A stretch of 64,000 bases of DNA from Silicimonas sp. (GTDB lineage Bacteria; Pseudomonadota; Alphaproteobacteria; Rhodobacterales; Rhodobacteraceae): contig JAJDZT010000055.1 in the NCBI GenBank assembly GCA_022824525.1, positions 1-64,000 of the forward strand, written 5' to 3'. The notes below the pieces were generated by a model that was not told the DNA's origin, did not search any database, and was given only the letters and a program-made list of their open reading frames with translations. Shown in pieces: positions 9,247 through 19,384 of this stretch. How positions within the stretch are numbered: the first letter of the stretch is position 1; every line of letters starts with the position of its first letter. Both the position numbers and the translations under genes were made by a program.

Positions 9247-10157
9247 GCGCTCTTGTCCATGATCTTCGCCCCCGGTGTTCCGCCTCTCAATATGCCTGCT
9301 GCAACGCCAAGCGCAATCGCCTGTGGATGGCGGCCAAGCGCGGGATCCCCAATCGGACATTCGAGCCGTTCAATCAGATCAGGGGAATGGCCGAGAGCCT
9401 TCAAACGCGACTTGAAGCGCGCTTTCTTGGACTTCGAGCCTATCAATCCCAACGACAAAAATGGGCGCGTCAATATCCGATGGCAGATATCAAGGTCGAT
9501 CGCATGACTGTAAGTCATTACAAAATGTTCCGCTTCAGGCGAAGCCAATGAAGCAAGATCAGCAAGATTCTCTGCCGCTAGCGTATTAACATGCTCAGGC
9601 ATACCTGGCGCGAAACGTGCGGGATCGAGATCCGCCCAGAACAGCTCGAACCCTGGAAGAGGAACAAGAACGTTCATCAGTGCTGTTCCGACATGGCCTG
9701 CGCCCCATACCCAGATTTGGCGCGCAGGCGGAGCAACAGGTTCGATCATCCAACCATCGACCAACCCGGGCGCAGACGTCGAGAGCCTTCGCCTGACCAG
9801 AGCTGGCATCTCTTGTTCTTTTCCCGGCAAGGGGCGCGACACCACTTCACCGATTGCCTCAAGCTCACTTCGATCCCAGCGCTCAATTAAAGTGGTTACC
9901 GCTCCGCCACAGCACTGTCCGAGGTCAGGACCAAGCGGCTGTCGGTGGACACATGCCTTTCCTGTTTTCAAAACGTCACGCGCTTGACCAATTGCCTGCA
10001 ATTCGAGTGCGCCACCGCCAATCGTTCCCGACACGCGATCCGGCCAGACGAGCATTGACGTGCCCACTTCGCGCGGCGAGGACCCCTTACGTGCAACGAT
10101 CACTACACGTGCAACGGGCAGTGAGCCAGCCATCATCTCATCTTTCTGGAAGCTCAT
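9243..10157 (-). CDS. xdhC: Xanthine dehydrogenase accessory protein XdhC
   Basis: 304 aa. Binds molybdenum cofactor, aids its sulfuration and inserts it into XdhB. The GQCCGGAV motif lies after HRQPLGPDL, and a Rossmann-like segment IWVWGAGHVGTAL is in the middle, both marks of the XdhC/CoxI family. The ATG at 10157 overlaps the xdhB stop (ATGA); a GTG two codons upstream is also possible. It sits between xdhB and the transporter ATPase gene, with four-base overlaps on both sides. Confidence 0.92.
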   Translation of the reverse strand: MSFQKDEMMAGSLPVARVVIVARKGSSPREVGTSMLVWPDRVSGTIGGGALELQAIGQARDVLKTGKACVHRQPLGPDLGQCCGGAVTTLIERWDRSELEAIGEVVSRPLPGKEQEMPALVRRRLSTSAPGLVDGWMIEPVAPPARQIWVWGAGHVGTALMNVLVPLPGFELFWADLDPARFAPGMPEHVNTLAAENLADLASLASPEAEHFVMTYSHAIDLDICHRILTRPFLSLGLIGSKSKKARFKSRLKALGHSPDLIERLECPIGDPALGRHPQAIALGVAAGILRGGTPGAKIMDKSA

Positions 10158-12496
10158 GCCCACACCCTTTGAACGGCGCGGAGAACCGCTTCTGGGGTCG
10201 CAGGCGCCTGAAGGTCAGGGTAATTGCGGCCGCAAGCACTTACCGCGTCCGAAAGCGCCATGAATGCGGAGATGCCCAGCATCAACGGCGGCTCGCCCAC
10301 CGCCTTTGAACGGTAAATCGTTTCTTCTCGATTGGCACCGTCCCACAGCGCGACATTGAAGATGTCCGGGCGGTCTGAACACGCCGGTATTTTGTAGGTC
10401 GAGGGCGCATGGGTCCTCAATCGGCCTGCATCATCCCAGACCAATTCCTCCGTCGTGAGCCACCCGGCACCTTGAACGTAACCACCTTCAATCTGGCCAA
10501 TATCAAGTGCGGGGTTCAACGATTCCCCGCAATCATGAAGGATATCCGCGCGCAAAATTCGGTTCTCACCGGTCAGTGTGTCGATCACGACTTCGGTCGC
10601 CGCGACGCCGTAGGCAAAGTAGAAAAACGGTCGTCCGCGCCCACTGATCCGATCCCACTCGAGCTTCGGAGTTTTGTAAAAACCCGTGGAAGAGAGACTA
10701 ATTCGAGCCATGTAGGCGTCCTTTACGACGTCTTCCCAACTCAAGACCTCGGCACCAACGTGAACACAATCATTCTTGAACTGGACGCTCGCTGGATCGG
10801 CTTGCGCACGGCTTGCAACAAATTCGGCGAGCCGATCCCGGATGGTGTCGCACGCAGCTTTCACAGCCATACCGTTCAGATCGGAGCCCGAAGAAGCTGC
10901 AGTTGCCGAAGTGTTTGGAACTTTCCCGGTATCAGTTGCAGTAATCTTGACCTTTTGCAGCGAGATCCCAAATCGAGACGCCGCCACCTGAGCAACCTTC
11001 TGGAACAGCCCCTGTCCCATTTCAGTTCCTCCATGGTTCATATGAACTGACCCGTCAGAGTAGACATGCACCAACGCGCCCGCCTGGTTGAGGTGCGTTA
11101 ACGTGAAGCTGATCCCGAATTTGACTGGCGTCAGAGCAAGACCCTTCTTCAGAAGCAAATTCTTTTCGTTCCAATCGGCAACCGCCGCTTTTCGCTCGTA
11201 ATAGTCACTGCTTTTGACCAGTTTCTCCGTCATTTCATGCAGTATGAAGTCCTCGACAACTTGACCATAGTGCGTCGTCTGAGCGTCGGTTGCTTCCGCT
11301 CTGGGTGAGTGCGGTCCGCTGAACCGCTGGCCTTTCACAGGGCGTGTCGCTTCCAGGCCGGCGTAGTAGTTCAATCGCCGCACGTCCAAAGGGTCACGAC
11401 CTGCCGCGTGCGCGACATGATCCAAAACGCGCTCAATGCCGAGCATGCCTTGCGGTCCGCCGAATCCACGAAACGCCGTCGCGGATTGAGTGTTGGTTCT
11501 TAACCGATGGCTCACAACACGCAGGTTCGGAATAAAATATGCGTTGTCGGCGTGAAGCATTGCTCGGTCGGCGACGGGCAGGCTTAGGTCCATGGACCAG
11601 CCACACCTTGCATACTGAACAAAATCCACACCCAGCAACCTTCCATCATCATCAAAACCGGCTTTGTAGTTGATAAGGAAGTCATGCCTTTTGCCCGTAA
11701 TTACGAAATCATCGTCACGGTCGTATCGCATGGCACAGGGCCTACCGGTTAGCCGGGCGGCAACGGCACAAGAGACGGCAAGTGCATTTCCCTGGCTTTC
11801 CTTTCCGCCGAACCCGCCTCCCATGCGGCGCACCTCACAGCGCACCGCGTTCATGGGCAGCCCAAGCGCGTCTGCCACCTTGTGTTGAATCTCGGTTGGA
11901 TGTTGCGATGAAGAATGCACGACCATGTCGCCACCTTCTTGTGGCATCGCGAGCGCAGCCTGACCCTCAAGATAGAAATGCTCCTGTCCACCGATATCGA
12001 TTTTGCCTTCGATACTGTGAGGCGCGCTTGAAATGGCATCTGCCGCGTCACCCCGTGCGTAGACGCGTGGTCCTTCTTCAAAACGACTATCCGCTGCAAT
12101 TGCATCCTCAATTGTGATCAATGCTGGCAATTGCTCGTATTCTATCTTGCCAAGTTTCGCGGCCCTTCGCGCTGCAAGATGGCTTGTCGCAACGACCAGA
12201 AACACCGGTTGGCCGACATAATGTACAATCTCCTCAGCAAGAAGCGGCTCGGATGACGGCGAAGGAGAGACATCATTGGCAAATGGCAAATCGTCCGCCG
12301 TCAAAACGGCTGTCACGCCCGGGGCGCCATGAACCGACCCAAGATCGACTGATTTGATCACACCGTGCGCAACCTCGGACAAACCGAATGCCAGGTGCAA
12401 GGTGCCCGACGGGGTGGGAATGTCATCGATGTATCGCGCTTGCCCTGTCACGTGGAGTGCGGCGGCATCATGCTGCAGGGGCTTGGCAACACTCAT
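10154..12496 (-). CDS. xdhB: Xanthine dehydrogenase, molybdopterin subunit
   Basis: 780 aa, the usual length for the separate large subunit. With XdhA it oxidises hypoxanthine to xanthine and urate in the cytosol. Typical segments: N-terminal [20 protein letters not shown], Moco-contact blocks [12 protein letters not shown] and [30 protein letters not shown], and the C-terminal [11 protein letters not shown] that carries the catalytic Glu. The ATG overlaps the xdhA stop by four bases. Confidence 0.95.
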   Translation of the reverse strand: MSVAKPLQHDAAALHVTGQARYIDDIPTPSGTLHLAFGLSEVAHGVIKSVDLGSVHGAPGVTAVLTADDLPFANDVSPSPSSEPLLAEEIVHYVGQPVFLVVATSHLAARRAAKLGKIEYEQLPALITIEDAIAADSRFEEGPRVYARGDAADAISSAPHSIEGKIDIGGQEHFYLEGQAALAMPQEGGDMVVHSSSQHPTEIQHKVADALGLPMNAVRCEVRRMGGGFGGKESQGNALAVSCAVAARLTGRPCAMRYDRDDDFVITGKRHDFLINYKAGFDDDGRLLGVDFVQYARCGWSMDLSLPVADRAMLHADNAYFIPNLRVVSHRLRTNTQSATAFRGFGGPQGMLGIERVLDHVAHAAGRDPLDVRRLNYYAGLEATRPVKGQRFSGPHSPRAEATDAQTTHYGQVVEDFILHEMTEKLVKSSDYYERKAAVADWNEKNLLLKKGLALTPVKFGISFTLTHLNQAGALVHVYSDGSVHMNHGGTEMGQGLFQKVAQVAASRFGISLQKVKITATDTGKVPNTSATAASSGSDLNGMAVKAACDTIRDRLAEFVASRAQADPASVQFKNDCVHVGAEVLSWEDVVKDAYMARISLSSTGFYKTPKLEWDRISGRGRPFFYFAYGVAATEVVIDTLTGENRILRADILHDCGESLNPALDIGQIEGGYVQGAGWLTTEELVWDDAGRLRTHAPSTYKIPACSDRPDIFNVALWDGANREETIYRSKAVGEPPLMLGISAFMALSDAVSACGRNYPDLQAPATPEAVLRAVQRVWA

Positions 12497-13875
12497 GCTT
12501 CAACCGCCCGAACGCCAACCAGGTCACCGGACAAATCATGAAAGTACCGCAGCAACATATTTTGAGCCGTGCTCAACCGGTATTCGGCACTTGCCCGCAT
12601 GTCTGACAGAGGTGAGAAATCGTCACTAAATCGGGGCATTGCGGCTCTTATCGTGACCTCCGACCAAGGGTTCCCAAGCAAGGCGCGTTCAACTTCAGTA
12701 GCTCTTTTGGGAATTCCCGCCATGCCACCAAACGCGATACGTGCTCCGCTCACCACACCATCGACAACGTCTACGTTGAAAGCGCCGCAGACTGCGGAAA
12801 TGTCCTGATCAAATCGTTTCGACAGTTTGTATACGCGCAATGCTGGCATCGTCTGCGGCATGAGTATTGCCTCGACGAATTCACCCGGTTCGAGATCCTG
12901 CTTGCCGTACTCAAGAAAGAAATCCTCTAACGGAATCACACGACGGTGATCTCCTTTCCTGAGTTGCACCTCGGCGCCGATTGCGATCAACGGCGGTGGA
13001 TTATCTCCAATGGGAGAGCCATTCGCGATATTCCCACCGATAGTCGCAGCAGACCGAACCTGTTCCGATCCATAGCGACGCACCAAGGCGCCGTAGCTTT
13101 CCTGTATCAGATCGGCATGTGGCAAAAAGGCTTGCATGGTCACGGCTGCGCCGACCCGAATTTGGCCGGTCTGGGCAACCTCAACCTGTTGCAAGTCAGC
13201 ACACTGGTTCAGGAATGCCACCTTCTCAAGCGAGCGAAGGCTTTTGGTTACCCAAAGCCCAACATCTGTCGCCCCTGCGATCAATGTGGCATCCGGATTT
13301 GCTTCATACCATTGAGCGAGCGCGTCGCTGCATTCTGGAACAATTGGAAGTGCCTTATCGCCCAGAGGTTGGCCCAATTGCTCTACCAGCCAGTCCGGTG
13401 GCCAATCGACGCCGCTTGCTGCTTCAGCAGCTCGCACAATCGGTGCGTAGCCCGTGCATCTGCAAAGGTTTCCGGCGAGAGCGGCGTCATGGTCCGTTCG
13501 TCCATGCAAATGCGCGTTGACCATCGACATGATGAAGCCCGGAGTACAAAAACCACATTGCGACCCGTGGAGATCAACCATTTCCTTCTGCACTGGGTGC
13601 AGCGCGCCGTCAGGTTTCGAAACACCTTCAACCGTGACGACAGCCTTTCCATGCAGCTGCGGCAGGAAAAGAATGCATGCGTTCAGCGCTTTCGGCCCGA
13701 GTCCGTCTCTATTCTGCGGATCAGCCACAATGACCGTACATGCGCCACAGTCACCCTCATTGCAGCCTTCCTTGGTTCCCGTAAGGCCGCGTTCTTCCCG
13801 CAACCAATCCAGAAGCGTGGTCGTGTAAGATGCATCCACCTCCACAGTTTCCCCGTTGAGAGAAAACCTGATCAT
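12493..13875 (-). CDS. xdhA: Xanthine dehydrogenase, iron-sulfur/FAD subunit
   Basis: 460 aa. N-terminal plant-type [2Fe-2S] domain with C38-x4-C43-x2-C46 ([12 protein letters not shown]). The second [2Fe-2S] domain is seen in [11 protein letters not shown] and NLCRCTGY. The FAD domain follows from about residue 175, with [11 protein letters not shown] and [15 protein letters not shown]. It passes electrons from the molybdenum site of XdhB to NAD+. It is the first firm gene of the seven-gene xdh/transporter operon. AGGA stands seven bases before the ATG. Confidence 0.95.
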   Translation of the reverse strand: MIRFSLNGETVEVDASYTTTLLDWLREERGLTGTKEGCNEGDCGACTVIVADPQNRDGLGPKALNACILFLPQLHGKAVVTVEGVSKPDGALHPVQKEMVDLHGSQCGFCTPGFIMSMVNAHLHGRTDHDAALAGNLCRCTGYAPIVRAAEAASGVDWPPDWLVEQLGQPLGDKALPIVPECSDALAQWYEANPDATLIAGATDVGLWVTKSLRSLEKVAFLNQCADLQQVEVAQTGQIRVGAAVTMQAFLPHADLIQESYGALVRRYGSEQVRSAATIGGNIANGSPIGDNPPPLIAIGAEVQLRKGDHRRVIPLEDFFLEYGKQDLEPGEFVEAILMPQTMPALRVYKLSKRFDQDISAVCGAFNVDVVDGVVSGARIAFGGMAGIPKRATEVERALLGNPWSEVTIRAAMPRFSDDFSPLSDMRASAEYRLSTAQNMLLRYFHDLSGDLVGVRAVEA

Positions 13876-14129
13876 TTGAAATCCTGCCGCCTTACCCGTT
13901 TGCCGGGGCCCGGTCGCGCTGTCGATGCGGCGTAGAGAGCGCTGGCCTCTGGTCCGGTATCAGATGAAAGCCCGGTTTGCAGGTTTTGGCAAGTGGCTGC
14001 ACAACATGGCAGAGCACAATGCCGACAAAAGAACCCAACGCCCTGCCCTTTGATCAGTCGTACGGCATCCAAGAAAGGGTAGTAGTCAATATCTTCAAAG
14101 AAATGCTCGGAACGGTTTGGTTGAGCCAT
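13872..14129 (-). CDS. Small Cys-rich hypothetical protein, doubtful
   Basis: 85 codons filling the gap between map and xdhA. Its stop overlaps the xdhA start by four bases (ATGA), which is the spacing used through the rest of the operon and is the main reason to list it. The peptide has a cluster [18 protein letters not shown] that could bind metal. I recognise no family, and the C-terminal third is low-complexity. It may be a real leader gene, a gene remnant or chance. Nothing else was seen in 13876-14141. Confidence 0.35.
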   Translation of the reverse strand: MAQPNRSEHFFEDIDYYPFLDAVRLIKGQGVGFFCRHCALPCCAATCQNLQTGLSSDTGPEASALYAASTARPGPGKRVRRQDFK

Positions 14130-14141
14130 CCCACAATTCAG

Positions 14142-14975
14142 TTAGCCGTCCTTGCTTCCGTCCGATTTCCAGGTCGGGTGGAACTTGCCGCCGGGAGACA
14201 ACGTAAATATCTCTACGCCATCTTCGGTAACGCCAACCGAATGTTCGAACTGGGCCGACAACGATTTGTCGCGTGTTACTGCGGTCCACTCATCAGAAAG
14301 GACTTTGGTTTCAGGACGACCAAGGTTCACCATCGGTTCAATCGTGAAAAACATGCCGGGTTCCAGATGTGCGCCGGTACTTGGCCGCCCATAATGCAGC
14401 ACGTTAGGGGGAGCATGAAACACCCGCCCTAGTCCATGACCACAAAAGTCCCGAACCACGGACATTCGCTCGGCCTCGACAAATGTTTGGATTGCGTGGC
14501 CAATATCACCAAACGTATTTCCGGGTTTAACAGCTTCGATGCCCTTCATCAGCGCGTCATGCGTGACCTGGATCAGTCGTTCAGCCTTTCTCGAAAGTCT
14601 GCCTGCCACATACATCCTGGACGTATCACCGAACCATCCATCTACGATGACGGTGACATCCACGTTGAGGATATCGCCATCCTTCAAGCGCTTTTCACCG
14701 GGAATACCATGACAAACCACATGGTTTACGCTGATGCAGCTGGCGTGCTGATAGCCTTTGTAACCGATCGTGGCAGACGTAGCGCCAGCATCTTCGACCA
14801 TTCTTGTAATGGCGGCATCGATTGATCCGGTTGACGCACCCGGCGCAACCAGCGGTGCAATTTCATCCAGGATACGCGCGGCAAGCTCGCCGGCCTTATG
14901 CATGCCAGCAAAATCTTCTCGACCATAAATGCGAATGCCGTCTTTCGTTAGACGACCCTTCTTACGCTCATCCAC
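14142..14975 (-). CDS. map: Methionine aminopeptidase, type I
   Basis: 277 aa metalloenzyme that removes the initiator Met from nascent proteins. The metal ligands lie in conserved blocks: INVDVTVIVDGWFGDTSRMY, the His of GHGLGRVFHAPPNV and FFTIEPMV with its Glu. The substrate His is in CISVNHVVCHGIPG. Two GTG codons at 14981 and 14975 are in frame; I prefer 14975 because GAAAGGA then lies at normal spacing. The gene runs on the same strand just after sfsA (about 60 bases). Confidence 0.93.
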   Translation of the reverse strand: MDERKKGRLTKDGIRIYGREDFAGMHKAGELAARILDEIAPLVAPGASTGSIDAAITRMVEDAGATSATIGYKGYQHASCISVNHVVCHGIPGEKRLKDGDILNVDVTVIVDGWFGDTSRMYVAGRLSRKAERLIQVTHDALMKGIEAVKPGNTFGDIGHAIQTFVEAERMSVVRDFCGHGLGRVFHAPPNVLHYGRPSTGAHLEPGMFFTIEPMVNLGRPETKVLSDEWTAVTRDKSLSAQFEHSVGVTEDGVEIFTLSPGGKFHPTWKSDGSKDG

Positions 14976-15039
14976 AAGCACATCCTTTCACGGGTGGTGA
15001 TATAGGCACAAAGAGGGCGTTGTTCCAGCAATTGCGACG

Positions 15040-15753
15040 CTACATTGGCTCAAGAACGGGTAAGGAAGCCCCTAATGTGACCCCTTCCCGCGAAATTCTC
15101 GTGTCGTAGCACAAAATTTCGACCCCGGCTGATCGTGCCTTGTCAAAGACCGAACCATAGCCCGGGTCCAAATCGCGTGCGAGCTGCATACAGTCACAAT
15201 CTGTGCGTTGCACAAGATAGAGCATCACGGCGCGATGCCCTTCCGCGATCATCTTCGACAAGTCTCCAAGATGCTTTGCGCCGCGCTCCGTGACGCAGTC
15301 GGGAAACTCGGCAAGACGGGCGCGACGCTTAAGGTGCACGTTTTTGACCTCGACGTAGGTGTCCGGCAAGCCAGGCTCGCTCAATAAGAAATCGATGCGG
15401 CTGCCAGTGCTGTACCTGACCTCTGGTCGCACGGCTTGATAGGCCGATAGTTCCGACACTTTCCCAGCGAGAAGAGCCTCTTTGACAACGCGGTTGGGAA
15501 CGCCTGTATCAATGCCTACCCAGTGACCGTCCGGCATTTCCACCAACCGCCATCCAAACTTCAGCTTCTTTTTTGGGTCATCGTTTGGTTCGAGCCAGAC
15601 GCGCATGCCGGATTCGGCGAGGCCCATCATCGAACCCGGATTCGGACAATGAGCAACGACTTCGCGTCCGTCTGCTTCGAGCGTCACGTCCGCAAGAAAA
15701 CGTTTGTATCGACGGATAAGTCGTGCGGGAACCAAAGGCGTTTGAAAGCGCAT
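15040..15753 (-). CDS. sfsA: SfsA family DNA-binding/sugar fermentation stimulation protein
   Basis: 237 aa, full family length. Conserved blocks: RLIRRYKRFLADV at the N terminus, VAHCPNPGSMMGL, GSRIDFLL, and YVEVKNVHL, which recalls the E-x-K core of nuclease-like folds, then FPDCVTERGAKHL. The role is poorly known; in E. coli SfsA affects maltose metabolism and binds DNA. The ATG at 15753 begins at the family position (MRFQTPLVPARL); longer in-frame starts are not supported. It is divergent from the MoaB/CinA-like gene, 45 bases away. Confidence 0.9.
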   Translation of the reverse strand: MRFQTPLVPARLIRRYKRFLADVTLEADGREVVAHCPNPGSMMGLAESGMRVWLEPNDDPKKKLKFGWRLVEMPDGHWVGIDTGVPNRVVKEALLAGKVSELSAYQAVRPEVRYSTGSRIDFLLSEPGLPDTYVEVKNVHLKRRARLAEFPDCVTERGAKHLGDLSKMIAEGHRAVMLYLVQRTDCDCMQLARDLDPGYGSVFDKARSAGVEILCYDTRISREGVTLGASLPVLEPM

Positions 15754-15798
15754 GCCGCGCGCCCTATACCGACAATAACAGGGGCACAAGGACGGGAC

Positions 15799-16530
15799 AT
15801 GGCAAATCCAACCGCTGCGATGCTGGTGATTGGGGACGAAATCCTCAGTGGTCGCACACGCGATGCCAACATGCACTTTCTCGCGGGACGTCTGAACGAA
15901 ATCGGAATCGACCTGAAAGAGGTTCGCATCGTCTCTGACGACGGCCCAGACATTGTTGCGGCAGTACGTGCGCTTTCTGACCGCTATGATCATGTCTTTT
16001 CCAGCGGTGGGATCGGCCCGACACATGACGACATTACCGCCGACAGCATAGCCGAAGCGTTTGATACTCCAATCGACATCCGCGACGACGCCGACGCATT
16101 GCTGCAGGCCCACTACGACCGGCAGGGGCTTGAGTTCAACGAAGCGCGGAAGCGAATGGCCCGTATTCCGGACGGCGCTCTATTGATTGACAACCCAGTC
16201 TCGGCAGCTCCTGGCTTTACGCTGCGAAATGTTCACGTGATGGCTGGAGTGCCATCTGTCTTCAAGGCGATGGTCGAGAGTGTTCTGCCTACACTCACCG
16301 GCGGTTCGCCGCTTCTTTCCGAGACTGTGCGCATCGAACGTGGAGAAGGGGACATTGCCGGGCCACTTGCAAGCCTTGCCGCTGAGTTTCCGACTTTGGG
16401 CGTTGGTTCTTATCCGTTTCAGAAGGACGGACGTTACGGTGCAAACATTGTACTACGCGGCACGTCACCAGATGAACTCGCAAGAGCCCGAGGACAACTT
16501 TTAGAATTGTTCCCAAAGGACGCTTCGTGA
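15799..16530 (+). CDS. Molybdopterin-binding domain protein (CinA N-terminal/MoaB-like)
   Basis: 243 aa. The N-terminal block MLVIGDEILSGRTRDANMHFLAGRLNEIG and FSSGGIGPTHDDITADSIAEAF are the signature of the MoaB/MogA-like fold found in CinA. The C-terminal amidase half of CinA is missing, so this is the short, free-standing form common in Alphaproteobacteria. The enzyme activity is unproven; nucleotide hydrolysis (COG1058) is suggested for relatives. AAGGA precedes the ATG. The stop overlaps the downstream GTG start (GTGA). Confidence 0.85.
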   Translation: MANPTAAMLVIGDEILSGRTRDANMHFLAGRLNEIGIDLKEVRIVSDDGPDIVAAVRALSDRYDHVFSSGGIGPTHDDITADSIAEAFDTPIDIRDDADALLQAHYDRQGLEFNEARKRMARIPDGALLIDNPVSAAPGFTLRNVHVMAGVPSVFKAMVESVLPTLTGGSPLLSETVRIERGEGDIAGPLASLAAEFPTLGVGSYPFQKDGRYGANIVLRGTSPDELARARGQLLELFPKDAS

Positions 16531-17258
16531 CACGGCCAACTGCAGACCGCCTATTTGCAGTACTTGATGCCACATGGCCTGCCGCCAAGGTATTTGACGA
16601 GCCCCCGTGGCGCTTTCGCGAGGGCCGTGGCGGAGGACAGCGTGTATCCGCGACGAGCGCGATCGCATCGGTGTCTGAGGACGATCTACCGTCAGCAGAA
16701 AGGCGCATGGCTTCTTTGGACCAACGCCCTCTTTTCATGGTGCGCAATGACGACGAAATGCTCGACTCTCTACTTGCCGCGCGCGGCTACGAAGTCGTGG
16801 ACCCAGTCACCATGTATCTCGGTGAAGCAGCACAAATGTCGCATTCGCTCGAGATAACGGACGCTATGCCAAGCTGGCCACCACTTGCCATCCAGATCGA
16901 ACTTTGGGCGGCTGGTGGGATAGGTCCCGAACGCATTGCGGTGATGGAGCGAGCAGTTGAACCAAAAACAACCATACTTGCCCGTTTGGGCGACGCTCCC
17001 GTGGGCACAGGGTTTGCATCAATCCACGATGGCGTAGCGATGGTCCATGCTATCGAAGTGAGTAAAGATGCAAGAAGGCATGGTGTCGGGCGGCGAACAA
17101 TGCAGGCAGCGGCAAATTGGGCGTCGAGTAACGGAGCAGAGTGGGTGTCACTTGCCGTTACCCGCGCCAATGCAGCGGCCAATGCCCTCTACACAGGCCT
17201 CGGAATGGATGCCGTGACGCAATATCACTACCGGCGGGCAATGGGGCCAATCTCATGA
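16527..17258 (+). CDS. GNAT family N-acetyltransferase
   Basis: 243 aa. The C-terminal half holds the GNAT core, with the acetyl-CoA loop in DARRHGVGRRTMQAAANWA and the final LAVTRANAAANALYTGLGM, typical of the family. The N-terminal half looks like a divergent second GNAT-like lobe. The GTG start overlaps the preceding stop by four bases and the stop overlaps the next ATG by four bases, so it belongs to a three-gene unit. The substrate is unknown. Confidence 0.8.
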   Translation: MTRPTADRLFAVLDATWPAAKVFDEPPWRFREGRGGGQRVSATSAIASVSEDDLPSAERRMASLDQRPLFMVRNDDEMLDSLLAARGYEVVDPVTMYLGEAAQMSHSLEITDAMPSWPPLAIQIELWAAGGIGPERIAVMERAVEPKTTILARLGDAPVGTGFASIHDGVAMVHAIEVSKDARRHGVGRRTMQAAANWASSNGAEWVSLAVTRANAAANALYTGLGMDAVTQYHYRRAMGPIS

Positions 17259-18178
17259 GGCTCAGCTGCATCGTCGCTTACTTGGCACTCGCGACACCAA
17301 GCGTGGCACTCGACTTAAGTTTGCCCGGCGGAAGCTTGGTGCAACAAGTGGAAACACCTGCCGGTAGCGTGCGCATGCCGAGAAACAGTTGGACTGAAGG
17401 ACTTGTCTATCCCGGTGTTGACGGCGCGGTGAGACGCAGCGTCTACACAATTTTGAACCCCGCCCTCACAACGCTTCAACTTGTGGAACCTGTGCGGCAG
17501 ACCCTGGCAGCAGACGGGTACGAGGAAGTCTTTGCCTGCGCAGATAGAGCTTGTGGTGGCTTCGACTTCCGTTTCCAACTCGATTTGATCCCCGCACCGG
17601 ATATGTATGTCGATCTTGGCGACTACAGGTACCTCCTTATGGAAAAGCCCGGCGCATCACCCCATTCCGTAGCGCTTGTCGCTTCGTCCTCAACGACGTC
17701 TGGTTTCTTGCATGTCACCGAAGTCGGCGACGCATACCTTCCTGAAGTCACTTCGAACGTCCGCGTCGATCCGCGGCCTGCCGAAACTTCGCTCGAAGAT
17801 CCCGAACTGGTCCAAAAACTCATCGAACGCGGACATGCTGTGTTGACTGATCTGGAGTTTGCGACTGGGTCGTCGGACTTGGGCGCTGGACCTTTCCGAT
17901 CCCTCCAGACCATTGCCGATTGGCTTGAAGAAACGCCCGGCGCGCAGATCGTTCTAGTGGGGCATACAGACTCGGTCGGTTCACTGGAAGCCAACACTTC
18001 GCTCTCTCGCCGACGCGCCCTCTCAGTACAGAACCGATTGACGAGCGTTCTCGGGGCGAATCCATCTCAGGTTGCTGCTGACGGCGCAGGCGCCCTCAGC
18101 CCCATTGCGTCAAACCTCAGCGCAGAAGGTCGTGCACAAAACAGGCGGGTCGAGGTAGTCCTTCTTTCGAACGAATAA
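17255..18178 (+). CDS. OmpA-family outer membrane/peptidoglycan-binding protein
   Basis: 307 aa. Residues 1-18 form a signal peptide ending in PSVA. The N-terminal 180 residues have no family I recognise. The C-terminal 120 residues are an OmpA/MotB peptidoglycan-binding domain: LEFATGSSDLGAG, then QIVLVGHTDSVGSLEANTSLS, RRALSVQNRL and the ending GRAQNRRVEVVL. It probably tethers the outer membrane to the wall. It is the last gene of the set starting at 15799. Confidence 0.85.
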   Translation: MRLSCIVAYLALATPSVALDLSLPGGSLVQQVETPAGSVRMPRNSWTEGLVYPGVDGAVRRSVYTILNPALTTLQLVEPVRQTLAADGYEEVFACADRACGGFDFRFQLDLIPAPDMYVDLGDYRYLLMEKPGASPHSVALVASSSTTSGFLHVTEVGDAYLPEVTSNVRVDPRPAETSLEDPELVQKLIERGHAVLTDLEFATGSSDLGAGPFRSLQTIADWLEETPGAQIVLVGHTDSVGSLEANTSLSRRRALSVQNRLTSVLGANPSQVAADGAGALSPIASNLSAEGRAQNRRVEVVLLSNE

Positions 18179-18182
18179 GAAA

Positions 18183-18202
18183 CGGGCGCCCGTAGACGCC
18201 CG
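18183..18202. terminator. Hairpin between convergent genes
   Basis: CGGGCG/CGCCCG, a 6-bp stem with an 8-base loop, in the 62-base gap between the ends of the OmpA-like gene (plus) and the LysR gene (minus). It could serve both as terminator, although T-runs are short. Confidence 0.45.
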
Positions 18203-18240
18203 CAAGGAATACCAAAGTACCTTCTACCGAGGGAAGAGAC

Positions 18241-19146
18241 TTACCAGCTATCCGGTCCTTTCTCAGCAAACGCGTGGACCAGGAAGTCGATGAACGCGCG
18301 CACTTTTGGCTGTGTGAATCGACCTGGAGGGTAAACTGCGTAGATACCTTGCGTCTCGATTGGAAGCTCGGGAATCGCTTCCTGAACCTCTCCACGTGCC
18401 ATGGCATCCGCATAAAGGAACGAAGGAAGATACGCGATGCCCAGACCAGCGATGGCAGCATTCAGAAGTGATTGACCATCGTTGACCGTCAACCAACCTG
18501 CAGTACGCACTTGACGCTTCTCACCGGACGGGGCGGTCAGCTTCCAGACGTTGCCGGACGAATTGTTCGAGTAATGCAGCAACTTGTGCTCGTTGAGATC
18601 GTCGATCTTCTGGGGGCGGCCATACTTCTCAAAGTACTCAGGCGAGGCAATCATGCGGCGATTGGTTTCGCAGAGTTTCCGCGCCTTGAGCGTGGAATCT
18701 TCCAGTTCACCCATACGGATCGCCAGATCGAACCCTTCGGAGATCAGCTCCACGTAGCGGTTGTTTAATACCATGTTCACTGTGATCTCGGGGAATTCCT
18801 GAAGGAACTCGCCCAGCACAGGCGACAGATGGTTCACACCAAAATCCGTCGCGACAGAGATGCGCAAAAGACCGGACGGCGCAGATTGCATTGAGGTGAC
18901 CAGTGCGTCTGCCTCACCAGCGTCATTCAACACGCGGCGCGCACGATCATAATAAGCCAAGCCAATCTCAGTCGGGGAGACACGGCGTGTCGTACGGTTC
19001 AGCAGACGCGCTCCAAGACGGGCTTCCAGCGAAGAGACGTGTTTCGACACGGCCGACTTCGAGATACCCATCTTTTTGGCAGCGTCCGTAAACCCGCCCT
19101 GATCCACGACGGTGGCGAAGGCTTCCATTTCCGTCAGTCGGTCCAT
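18241..19146 (-). CDS. LysR family transcriptional regulator
   Basis: 301 aa. The N-terminal winged helix-turn-helix is MEAFATVVDQGGFTDAAKKMGISKSAVSKHVSSLEARLG, followed by the usual linker RTTRRVSPTEIG. The ligand-binding domain starts with LRISVATDFGVNHLSPVLGEF. The ATG at 19146 starts MDRLTEMEAF as in many family members; the longer frame upstream is not coding by appearance. The target is not evident. It stands on the same strand after the PGC terminator, so it is likely a separate unit. The gap 19147-19341 shows no other feature. Confidence 0.92.
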   Translation of the reverse strand: MDRLTEMEAFATVVDQGGFTDAAKKMGISKSAVSKHVSSLEARLGARLLNRTTRRVSPTEIGLAYYDRARRVLNDAGEADALVTSMQSAPSGLLRISVATDFGVNHLSPVLGEFLQEFPEITVNMVLNNRYVELISEGFDLAIRMGELEDSTLKARKLCETNRRMIASPEYFEKYGRPQKIDDLNEHKLLHYSNNSSGNVWKLTAPSGEKRQVRTAGWLTVNDGQSLLNAAIAGLGIAYLPSFLYADAMARGEVQEAIPELPIETQGIYAVYPPGRFTQPKVRAFIDFLVHAFAEKGPDSW

Positions 19147-19341
19147 CCGGCAACTTACCCTTATTCTTGCCCCCCGGCTGGCTTTGTGTGGCGGTGAAAT
19201 CGGGCGAGAATGGGGAAACACCCAGACAATTACCCGGTTTTATCGGGATCGTTTTGCGGGTGGAAACGTCTTTGCTAGCGGGCTGACATGCGTCAACCAA
19301 CGGAAAACATAAAGAAAATATTATGAAAGACTATTGAGATA

Positions 19342-19371
19342 AGACGAGCGGCGGATTGCTGCCGCTCGTCT
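19342..19371 (-). terminator. Strong terminator of the bchF-puh-hemA-cytochrome superoperon
   Basis: Perfect 11-bp stem AGACGAGCGGC/GCCGCTCGTCT with an 8-base loop, 14 bases after the cytochrome gene stop. On the minus strand the stem is followed by TTATCTC. It marks the left end of the photosynthesis cluster. Confidence 0.8.
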
Positions 19372-19384
19372 GAATTTTGAGATC

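Noticed and set aside
12946..13935. Open frame of 329 codons, plus strand
   Set aside because: Antisense to xdhA, whose iron-sulfur and FAD motifs are unambiguous.
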